Source of the DNA: Takifugu bimaculatus
Lineage: Eukaryota > Chordata > Actinopteri > Tetraodontiformes > Tetraodontidae
Assembly (NCBI GenBank): GCA_004026145.2
Contig: CP034979.1
Span: 7,682,086 to 7,746,085, forward strand
Direction: 5' to 3'
Length of the DNA stretch: 64,000 nucleotides
Numbering within the stretch: position 1 is the stretch's first letter; every line of letters starts with the position of its first letter. A program made the translations under genes and the position numbers. Below, in pieces: positions 12,001 through 22,191 of this stretch. The notes beneath the pieces were generated by a model that saw only the letters and a list, made by a program, of their open reading frames with translations, had not been told where the DNA came from and did no database searches.

Positions 12001-15000
12001 TTTAATTTTAGCCATCAGGTTAGCGTTAGCAGAGACAGCAGCAACGCCAGGTTAGTAGAAGACCTTCTCAAAGCCATGCCACCCCCACACCCCAGGACCT
12101 CAAAATCAGCCCTTTTCCTTGGCACAAGCCTGGCGTCCCTTCACACGGCTTACTTACGAGGACGGCATTCATCCCTGAGGCTACGCCGTACACCAGCCCG
12201 GCCAGGCGGGCTGCATATGTATACTCTTTTAAATCATCCCTCAGTAACCTGAGCAACAAGTAGGTCATGTTGCAGTGCAGGGGATCTGCATAAAGGTAGC
12301 GACTGATGGAGGAGAAGGGAGGAGAGATAAAAACAAGAGGCTGGTTGGAATTATGAGGGAACACAGCGGAGGAGAAGAATGCAACAAAGAGTATGTATAT
12401 GCAGCCTCGTCACCAGCTTTTCTATCCCATAATTGTTATTTAAGAGCCTCTGTCAGTGCCTCTTTCACCCCGTTTGTCACATGTGCACGTTCAAAGGAGA
12501 CGTGACTGTAGCCGGCTGCAGTCTGCCGATTTAATGGAAGGTGAATGAATGGAAAGAGAAGAAGAAGAAAGAGGTTGTTCAGGGTGGGGAAACAGGCGGG
12601 ATGAGGCTCCTCGCACAAACTAACGGAGCAGGCAGGATGAAGACAGCACAGACAAATGAGTTCCATGTGACAGGTTCTGTCTCATCTTCCACGTTGGACA
12701 AAGAGGATTAAAAATGACCCGTAGAAGCCCAGAGCGGGACAGGGAAGGTGGGCTGAATTAGGCCTGGGATGCAGCGGGAGAGGGGAACAGGGAGTGAATA
12801 CTTACATGCATCCCATAGACGGTATTTTGGAGGTCATAGTTCAAGCCAGCTAGCTCGGCTGCATATGCATACTCGTTGAGGGAGTCCTTGAGGAGCTCCA
12901 GGTATAAATATGCCATGTTACAATGCAACGGGTCCACATACGCAAAGGGGCTGTAAAGAAAATGGCAGTGGTCAAATGAAGCAGACAAGAGGGTGGAGCA
13001 GTTCTCTACAGTCGGGATTACGGAGGCCGGCCCACGATGAGCGAGTTTAAGCATCGCGTGAGGGTTCACACGCGTGTTCTGCTCAACCAAAATATTCTGA
13101 AGCCTTTTTCTGCCAGTGTTTAACGATGACTACCAACAACGACCACTAGAGGTCCTGTGAGACCGCTCAGATTTATGAGGACGTCCCTCGATTAAGAGTC
13201 CAGAAGCTTTATTGTCCCTCACACAGTGACAGGTCAGAACCGACTCAGTCATGTCTCACTGGGTTGAATGTGTTTAACATCTTTGTGGCTCTGTCACCAT
13301 CTGACGGACAATAAAGTTGTCACTGAGCGCATCGGTGACCTAAGACACCGTCCATACCTCAAACAACTGGTGTTGGTCTATCAGATCGGTGTGCTGATGG
13401 CTAAATATTACAGTTTCAATGAAAAGAAATGCTTCTTTAAACTTAGGTTTACAGGACAAATCCTCCTTTCCTGATCAAAAATGAATTTACTGCTCATAAC
13501 CATCTCCATGGAAACCGGTCGCCATCTTTAATTCGTGTCTCACTCACCTGAAGAACTCAAAGTTCAGACACGCTTTGGGCAGAAAGAACTTGTCGTCCTG
13601 CTTGAACCACACCTTGCTCATGGCAGTGTCCTAGAAGAAGCAAGCACCAGGTCACCTCAGCAGGGGTGCGGCTCTCATCCGCATCCATCCCTTATTTCGC
13701 TGACACATAAACCAATAATTAGAACCTCGTTTCCAGAGGAAAGCAGGAACACTTGCCTTGATCAACGTGGGCACTGATGGAGACTCTTTCTCCAGAGGGT
13801 AGATCTCAAAGTTGGTCGGGATGAACTCATTCTTCATGGGTAATTTGAACTTGCCATTGAGGTCCGCATCTGCCCATTTCTGAAATGAAGAGCAAAGCAA
13901 TGTCTGTCAAGGTCCTCCCCTTATTCCCGCTTCTCTTAGACGCCAGAAGAGCACCTTGACCGTTGCATCAGAGATGGCCTCCTGCTTGTACTGCGTGCCG
14001 TACCACTCCTCCGTTTTGTCAGTCTGCCCTTCAAATGACTTTGACACCACTGCCACTCTAGAAACAAACGAGAAGGAAGCACTTTGATGCCATGTGTGTC
14101 CGAGCTTGTCAGGTCTCTCCAGACTGGAAACTCTCCACAGGAGAGGAGCTAGCATTAGCCGTTAGCACTCCAGGTCAGACATGCTTCACTTGGGCAATGA
14201 AAGCTGCTTTTCACATGAAGGAAGGACACATTACCTCTTATCATAGCTGCCAACTCTTTAAAGAGGCCACCTGAATTCCACTAATGTCACCTACATTACT
14301 GGCTTCATTAGTAGCAAAGCAAAAACCCCAAGTTTAAAAGGGCCGTTCAGTAAAGAGGAGACGGATCAGGGAATATTTTGGAACTAGTTTGCTCCAAAAT
14401 GCTCCTTTCTGGAGTTTAGTGTTCCTGCAGCACTTGGGCCATGTATGGCCAACACATGAGGATATGATCCAGACTTGGTGCTGAGGTTCTTGCACTAACC
14501 TGACATATTCTGGTCTCAGCTTATCCAGCACCATTTCGATCAGGTCCGGTCTGAAGTCTTCCAGGAGGTACTCTGCTGCCAGAACCTCCTTCAGAGGGTA
14601 GTACTGAAGCAGACACGCAGGACAGTCAACACCACACTCAAATGTAACAAACCTGCTACAAAGACATTTGGAATTTTGGCACGTTTCTCTTGAACTTAGA
14701 TAACAGAAGAAGTCACGTCGTTTGAGTTTTAACTTCTCTTGAATATTGCAATAATTTTAATTAACGCTGGACTGAAAACTCTAAATCTCATGATGTATTT
14801 AATTAAAGCTCCCTGTGCCATCTAAAGCCTAATTTCATCCCGTCCACACACACACACACACACACACACGCGCGCAGCTAAAGTGTGTCTCCCTGGACGT
14901 ACATGCAGTAAACTAGCCACTTTGGAAGTGTAGCCCCGGGGTCGCTCCTTGTCCTTGAACCTGAAGGCCACTTTGTTTAAATCCTACAAAAAGGGAGACA

Positions 15001-18000
15001 AATTTCAGAGGGTGGGAGTCACGACAGTAGTCGTGTGGTCGTGTCAGCCAGGCGCAAATGTTGGGCTCGTTAGAGCACGTTAATTACTTTGCACTCCTGA
15101 AACACCCACTCTTGGGGCCCCTCGGTGCGGAGCTTCTGGATATACTGAAACATGTGGAATATGATGTCCTCCACGTGCACTGCAGAAAAGCACAGACAAA
15201 TCACGTAAAGAACAGCAACCTTGGGCAGCAGATGGGGGCAGAGGGGGAATTTGCTTCGTTACTCACAGAGACCCTCCTCCGTCAGGTCCACGTTGATGAT
15301 GAAGAACATGAACCCACGGGCTCCTTCCTTTTGCCCTCCGACGAGTGTGTTGACCCAGCCTAGAAAACACACCCAGAGTGAGGCAACCCAGGAGGCACTG
15401 AGGGGGGCTAGGAGGGGAAACAGCCATCCGTGTGGGTGGCTTTGACTAACCTTTAGATTTCAGCTCAGATAATAAACTTCCAGGTCCTTCGTGACCAATC
15501 AGGTGTCCCAGATAATGCCCTGGGTTAGACTTGTAATACTTCTGAAGGTCTGGGATGGGGAAGGTCACATACAGGTTCCTGATGTCCTTAACAGGCACCA
15601 CCTTGTAGAATTGCTGTGGTTGAGGCAATAAGGGTATTTTTACTGCTCAATACTCAGAACTAGTGATAACGTGCAGTCAGAGTCACTGGAAGAGTTAAAA
15701 CGATCACGTTCACAGCCAAGGCCTCATTCAAAACTGACTCTGAGTTGTTCCTCTTGGAAAGGATGCTCAGGGAATTCTGGGATGGGCACGTTCTTGTTCT
15801 CCACCTCTCCAAACAGTTGAACCACCATGGATGTTAGCTCATCCAAGGACTCTGTGGATTAACCAGCAGTCGGGGGTTTTAGTCAAATGACATATTTGAA
15901 GATGCTGACAACAGCACAGAGGAAGCCAGACACCAACTCTCACCTCGTCCTAACACACACAGTCCCATCAGGTTGGAGGAATAATAGGCGGAATGGAACT
16001 GAAGGAGCTCCTGACGGACATCGACGCCCTCGTTCGACGGCCGGGTCTCGAGGGTCAGTTTATTGCCTTAAAGATGGAGTCACATTTGCATCGTTTCACA
16101 CATTAGACGATGGATTCACATGGAGAGACACAGCAAAGCAAAGAAAGCCTAAATCCCGGGGAGATTATGACGGTGGCGGAAGGGCGCGACCTTCAGGCCC
16201 GTTGAGCCTTTTCTATTTTAAACTGAGCAGTTACACAATTCAAGACTGCCATCAGGTGGCTGCTGGGAGCTCAGAGCGCTTCCAAACCCACGTCCCAGTC
16301 AGGTCCTTCTCTCTGGGATATAGGAGGAGGACACGTTACTCTTTAAATACTAACAACATTGGTGTTCAGGCACAAAACGGTGTGAAACACGAGAAAAATA
16401 CAGGAGAAAATGTGGAGCTGGAATATTTACATCCAGATCCGAATCACGAAAGCAAAGCAAAGCCTCCGACGTCCGACTGCACAAGCAGAAGAACCTATAA
16501 AAAAGCCTATATTCAAACCATAAACAAAGTCAAAGGCTGCTCATGCAAATGGACTCGGCTGCATTTGTTTAACCATCAGCATCACGTCGAAGGAGGAGAC
16601 GCTGACGTCTGCACCCACCGGACCATGTTTACACCCAGGAGTCAGCGCCCAGTCCCCGGGGGCAGGACCTGGGGATCGGGTGCCTTGCTTAAACTGGCAC
16701 CCCTCCGCCGCCCAACATGCAGTACGTAGGATGTACAAGAGGGGTTTTCCTACCAGTCCCAAATTTACTGAAGGGGTGTTTAGGGTTGCCAGTGGCCTTC
16801 TCCAGCTGAAAGAGCCTCCAGGCATCGTTCATCAGGTTCTTTTCATGCTCAGAGTCCACAGCGTTCACCTCCCGGTCTTTACAGCTCTCGTCGAACAGTG
16901 GGCACAGGAAGAACTGAGCAAACCTGCAGACATTCAACAAGGACAATCAGCATTCGTGTATGGAATCACTCATTTGGAATTTCAAATCCCTTCTTTATAC
17001 AGTGCTTCTTAAAGAGCTGCTGCGTGTCGCCTCCTCTCCTCGGGAATAAAAGGGTAGTTAAAGAGCATCTGGAGATCCGCCACCTGATGTGACCTGGAAG
17101 GGGAGCTCTCCTCTATTCTGGGGGCCAATCCTGCAAAAGTTGCAGGTAAATGGTAATTTCAGGTTTGAAGCTACGTCTGAATCCCCAACTCAAGGCTACC
17201 AACGAACAGCTGGGAGCTGTGAAAGGAGGCGGTTGTGTGAGGCCGCTTAAACCCACGGGAGCAAACACAGACCCATTTGAATCCTTGAAAACGGGACGAC
17301 AGCCGACATGCAAATGAAGAACCGACAAGGTCGATGTTGCTGTAGGAAATAAAAGCTCTCGCTTCAAAGGGCAGATTCAGATGATAGCAAAAGCCTGTTT
17401 GAAATGTAAACACGGCAGCAACGAGCCACACGCGCGATCCTTCCTAATTTACACCTTCCTAATTTACGGATGCTTCGTCATCAATATTTAAACTGTCCTT
17501 TCCTCCCCTCTAGTGTCCAGATGGCCTTCAAACCACCAGCACAGAGGAGCAATTAGCCTACAGCACAGCCACAGCCTTTCATTCATTTAGCAGCAGGTAC
17601 GTTTATCCCATTAGGACCTTCCTGTCATCTCCAGTGGACCACAGCCGACACATGAATGCCCCCCCACACAGGGCCTGGATGTCAGTGTCACCCTGCATGT
17701 GGTCGGGGGGGGGGGATCTATACTGGCTGGTGCTGGAGGCAATGAAGACGGGTCTGTGTAACCTAAACCGGAGCGACAACAATGATGCAGCTCACTCTCG
17801 TTAACACCAGGACAGGCTGAGCGGAACACCTTATTCTGTCAACACACACTTGGCCCAGAAGGACTCTTTGGTTGCTTATTAATATATTAACACATCCAAC
17901 AATAACCTGCAATGCCAGAAGAAGGTGAAGCCTACATTTTTAAAAAGCTGGAAACAACAAAGTAATAAGATGCAACAAACGACACGAGACAAATGACTCC

Positions 18001-20217
18001 AAACCAATTACCTATCAAGGGCTCCTTGCAAGTGCTCATGGGAAACGTCAAAGTAATAGTTTGTGTGCTCTCCGCTGGTGAAGGCGTTGGAACTGCCGGC
18101 GTGCTCGCTCAGAAAACTGGCTGTATTCGTTCTCTTTGGGGTACTTCTTGGTTCCCAGGAACAGCATGTGTTCACAGAAGTGCGCCAGGCCAGAGATGTT
18201 CACTGGGTCCGATAAGGAACCTGAGAGAACAGAAAGCGTGAGGTGGGAAGGCTGCGGCACGACTAGCACGACATCCTGACAGAGTGGAGAAAAGGTGCCT
18301 GTGAAGTCAGGGTGAGGAACCAGAGGTGTGCAGCTTCCTTTACACATCTGCTGACATCATGCTAACGGATCTGTTAGCTCAACACAGCCAAAGACCACTG
18401 AACACTGACAAAACTAGTGCGGTGTTTTGGCTCCTGTCAGGGATTTGGCTGTGAAATATTAACAGTTCCTCTCATTTATTAATCCTCCTCCTCCTTAATT
18501 ATTGATACGAGCTAAATGTATCAGGTTGCCAGCCAACGTGCCATTAACCCGCTGACCTACACCCAGTCATAATTTAGTCATAAATTTCACAACAAATGTG
18601 ACCCAAGAGTCATAAAAGTCCTATTTAGAGTCACAGGCTGGAAAACAAAAACCTGTATTTCCTGCGTGTCTGAGTGAAAAAGTGAGGTGATAGTGATGAG
18701 AGGCGGTCACCTATTTGGACGTCCAGAGCCGCTGAGGATTTGTCTGTGGTGGGGTCGCTGATGAGCATCACTTTCAGGCCGTTGGTGAACTCCAGCCCTT
18801 TGTAAACGCGTTTGTCCTCAGGAGAGCGAATGATGTCGTCCACCACCATCTTTACGGCTGGGTCACTCATTTTGACAGGCAAGGATGACACCAGCCTGCA
18901 GCCGAGGGAAAGCAGCTTCTGTTTAGTCAGGACTCTGTCCAGTGAGGGCTCCGCTTTTACAACTGTGGGACAATCTGGGATGTCTGGTGGACAGCACCGC
19001 GCGAGAAGCTTCCGCTGCGATACGTCGCTTTCATTTACCTCTTTCAGATTGCAACAGTAAAGCTGTCAGAAATGTGTTTTAGACAGTCCAATGTTTTTGC
19101 TCTTGTGCTGGGACCATGCCTGCTGTTACAGCAATATTAGGGGACACACTAAAGGGAAAACAGACATAAGACAGTCCTAAATTAGTACGCTGTAGATATA
19201 TATATATATACACATTACACTGTATGGTTGGCTCTCACTTCCTCCCAGTGGACATTATTGCACCCGTTTAGCCCCATTTTAGTGTGAATCTTTGTTTCAC
19301 CAAGGTTAAAAGTGACTTAAAATGAATGTATGCGTTCTGTGCATCAGCCATGTAAAGGCAATTGAGCTGTTTTAAATCGATGTTGAAATTAAACAGATTA
19401 TTACTTCTAGGCTCAGACATTGACTAATTAGAAGGCACCTGGCCACGATAAGCGCACTTTTCCAGCTCGTATCTTTATGTAGGTCACCCCATGACCAGCT
19501 ATAAAAATACTAACACGTCTTTTTGAAAGTGTGACAGAGTTTGTGACAGTCATAAAGAACAATTGGAACTATACAGCTGAGTTTATTAGGTTGGGGAGAG
19601 GAATATAGGTGTGTGTGTATATACATATACGCTATACATTACAACGTAGGGTTAACTGCTGACGAAATCAAACACGATGAATTGAGACTCTTGAAATCAA
19701 AGATCACCATCATCATTGGGTGTTTAAAAGAGAAAAGTAGAATTAAAACAACAGTGTGGATACAAAATTACTTTGAAATTCCTCCTGATTCTATTCAGCC
19801 TAGCATTAGCTCCCCACATTAGCAACTCACGCGCCGCTAAACGCGCACAGCCGTGTTTTTCTCCATTGTTCGTATTATCCCGTACTCGACTTTAATTTCT
19901 CGTCGCTTGATTTCTCATCAAGCGCTTTAGAGTCTATCATCTACACCAAAACTGGCCACATTAATGGCTTTAGCCGCCACCATGAGCAGCAGTCAAGCTA
20001 ACCAGGTCTGAGCTCGGGTCAACAAAACGCCGGCTCGCTTGAATACAGCTAGCATGCATTCTGATTCAATTACGTAACAGCACACATGTACAGAACTCAG
20101 AACTCTATTATATTTGCGTGACAAAACCTACCTAAAATACTGTTTAAACCAAGGACCGTTGGCAGTTGTCGGGAGATATCTGGTGTACCGGGCCGTTCGA
20201 GTGATGCAGCTACACAT
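8095..20217 (-). CDS. ide: Insulin-degrading enzyme (insulysin, M16A zinc metalloprotease)
   Basis: IDE cleaves insulin, glucagon, amyloid-beta and other small peptides inside a closed chamber. It is mainly cytosolic, with a mitochondrial form. The 25 exons (high to low): 20217-20132, 18895-18711, 18220-18012, 16923-16754, 16066-15944, 15851-15739, 15613-15451, 15359-15267, 15179-15088, 14983-14903, 14603-14500, 14057-13955, 13879-13757, 13630-13548, 12950-12806 (15a) or 12302-12158 (15b), 11584-11474, 11388-11268, 10999-10908, 10485-10374, 10293-10126, 10047-9775, 8926-8865, 8520-8448, 8347-8280, 8190-8095. They total 1015 aa (human 1019) once one extra base in exon 3 is discounted. The inverted zinc motif HFCEH is at 104-108, with the third ligand Glu in exon 4. 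Arg820 and Tyr827 (human R824/Y831) are present. Met1 starts an Arg-rich presequence, and Met38 matches human Met42. As given, exon 3 is frameshifted at 18113-18116. Intron 13 begins with GC. Confidence 0.96.
8354..8418 (+). repeat. Interrupted (CA)n microsatellite in ide intron
   Basis: Two CA runs (8354-8379 and 8390-8416) between ide exons 23 and 24. Confidence 0.9.
8577..8652 (+). repeat. Short tandem repeat, 24-bp unit, in ide intron
   Basis: Three to four copies with core ACGACAGGCTCGTGCACG. Confidence 0.85.
8818..8846 (+). repeat. Poly-G tract (29 G)
   Basis: Uninterrupted G run 18 nt from an ide exon donor (exon 8865-8926). It is error-prone in sequencing. Confidence 0.9.
9014..9084 (+). 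repeat. (GT)n microsatellite in ide intron
   Basis: About 35 uninterrupted GT units. Confidence 0.95.
9175..9652 (+). repeat. G-rich minisatellite in ide intron
   Basis: About 480 nt of units based on GAGGACAGGGAGAGAC and GAGGCGAGGACGGGGG, 16-18 nt each and arranged in higher-order blocks. Apparent long ORFs on both strands are artefacts. Confidence 0.95.
10624..10728 (+). repeat. GC-rich tandem repeat, about 16-bp unit, in ide intron
   Basis: Six to seven copies of ACCGGGCCGGTCCCAC and its AGCGGG variant. Each unit contains the palindrome GGGCCGGTCC/CCGG. Confidence 0.9.
12158..12302 (-). CDS. ide: ide alternative exon 15b
   Basis: This 145-nt exon encodes [20 protein letters not shown] and onward to GMNAVL. 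It lies between exons 15a and 16, with acceptor ccatcag and donor gtaagt. It has the same length and phase as 15a, and the residues match the human 15b-type sequence. Using it in place of 15a keeps the frame; using both or neither breaks it. Confidence 0.9.
12806..12950 (-). CDS. ide: ide alternative exon 15a
   Basis: This 145-nt exon encodes [20 protein letters not shown] and onward to NTVYGMH, the major-isoform version. It has acceptor tttacag and donor gtaagt. It pairs with exon 15b, with which it shares the DPLHCNM and EY.YAA segments. Confidence 0.92.
18113..18116 (-). other. ide: One-base frameshift in ide exon 3 (homopolymer)
   Basis: The complement reads TTTT where the family frame needs TTT, directly after ENEYSQF. 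Exon 3 is 209 nt, but its flanking phases require 208. The reading frame downstream resumes the conserved sequence only if one base is ignored. A homopolymer indel in the assembly is the simplest explanation. Confidence 0.85.
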
Positions 20218-20268
20218 ACTTTGTACCCGTGACAAACAAACCTCGGCTTTAACGCCGCCATGTTGGAA
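20215..20268 (-). promoter_or_regulatory. ide 5' leader: YY1-like site and upstream ATG
   Basis: The complement carries CAACATGGCGGC (20254-20265), a YY1-type core-promoter motif that contains an ATG in strong context (A at -3, G at +4). This ATG opens a 52-codon frame that crosses the exon 1/2 junction and ends in a TGA overlapping the Met38 ATG of ide as ATGA. The in-frame Met1 codon is at 20217-20215, in weaker context. Confidence 0.55.
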
Positions 20269-20299
20269 CAGGCAAAGGGAGTCGATCCCAGAACGGAGC

Positions 20300-22191
20300 G
20301 TGATTAAATTTAACGATTCAAGCATATATGCCTGTAGTCGGATTAATAGACATGATTCAGAAAATCGTCTTTACGTATATAGAATTAAAAAAACTATTTA
20401 AACTGGGGGATTTTTGTTGTTATTTCTGAATAATCTGACCAAACTGACTCTGCTATCAACTAGCATGTCTTATGTATATAGTTCACAATACGCTCAGCGC
20501 ACCGCCTAAATATTGGTCCGTTTATGATCCTTTACTAATGTTGAAATTCTTATTTTGGTCTAATTTTTTTGTGATGTCCGGATTGTTCCTCTTTAATTTC
20601 CAATAGCTTGGGGTTTTATTTATTTATTTTACCTTTTTTCTTTTTTTTTTTACTTTTCCTAAAATGCTGCCGTTAGAATATTTGTCGTTGGGGTTTATAT
20701 TGCAAATCAGTTGGAATACTGATTGAAATAAAATCTGTATGTTTTGGTGTAAAAATAGATAGAAAGTAATTGAAAAGCCGGCCAAAGTACGCATTTTATA
20801 TATTTTCTTATGTTTTTTAAAAAATATATATATATTACGTTTGTGTCGCATATAATTGACGTCACCAAACTTTGAGACCCCGCCCCCGCTGAGGTGTGAC
20901 GTACATAGGAACCGGCGTTGGAAAAACTGCTGTCCTGTCCTGCTGCCGCTAGATGGCGCCAGATGCGGGTATTCGGTGACACAACTTTTAACTTTTAACA
21001 ATTTTTAGCCAATGTGAAAATATTGAATCTGTAGAAACGAAATAAAGAATCTCCTGGCTGCATTTTGTATTTGACATGGTTTTTTTTTCTCAGTACTGAC
21101 GATGATGAATCTATTTGGTCACTTATCATGATACAACTATCAGTCCACAATCATTACCCTAATGTTAGCGAAAAGCTATGTAATGCTAAAACTTTATGCC
21201 TGTCCTACATGCTGAATTAAGCTTCCCAGCATGACGAGAGCAAAACAAGAAATGCATGCAAAAACAAAAGTTAGCAGTAATTATATAAAGGAGCAAAAAA
21301 AGAATAACAAAAAAAAATCCATATTTACAAGGTCAAATTATGAACACAAAAACATCACAGAGTGCTTTAAAGTTAAGGTAGAATGAATTAAAATGACATC
21401 AAATTATGAGTTTTGGTAAAAGACTTTTATGGTTTTATAACCCGTTTGAGGCACCAATCGAACTTTGATCAGAAGAACAAAGGTGGCGACCAGAAGAACG
21501 AAGGGTTAAAAGGTCAGAAATCTATATATGGCCTCTTTTTTTTAACAGTCAAAATTAAAACTTAAATCTAAAAAGAGTTATTTTGACCCTGAGGTGTGTG
21601 ATGACCCTGAGGTGAGGGACCGCCGCTGAATGATTGGGGCTCTTATCATGGGGCAAAGCTCAGCGTCTCCGTGACCTTTGGCTTTAACTGCAGGTCAGAG
21701 CCTGTTTAGAGAGAAAGGTCATGACCTTAGCCAGGCTGGGGCCCACTTTCAGGAGCAGAGACGTGGAGACGAACTGCAGAGGACACGAGGACGCTTTGGT
21801 CTTTCTGGCAGACTTGAAAAGGTGGATCAGGTGTGAGATGTAATTATGGGATGGTCGTTATCAATGGAGTCGATGTTAGCCCTTAGATCAAAGCAAGAAA
21901 GAACATTTCAGTATTTCGTAAACATTTAAGACATTTGCAGCATATAAATGCCAATAATAGCTGAATTTAAGGTGACACTTAAGGTGAGACGGTATTGTTT
22001 ACTGTCTCAAAAAGATTTATTTGGATTGTTCTGTTGAAACAAAGTTGATCTTGTCTGAACATGAGGGTCCGATGTGTGCCCTTTGAGCTGTGTGTGTGTG
22101 TGTGTGTGTGCTCCTCCTCTCTTCAATCATTACCTCTGCCTTGAGTGGAGGCCTGTGGAGCAGCTCAGATCACCACAGATCCATCAGCACA
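20300..22191. other. ide/kmo head-to-head intergenic region
   Basis: About 1.9 kb separates the divergent ide and kmo starts. It is AT-rich from 20320 to 21560, with A/T runs, and has no coding exon I can support. The promoters of both genes must lie here. I see no TATA box I would defend, apart from the YY1-like site at the ide end. Confidence 0.5.
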
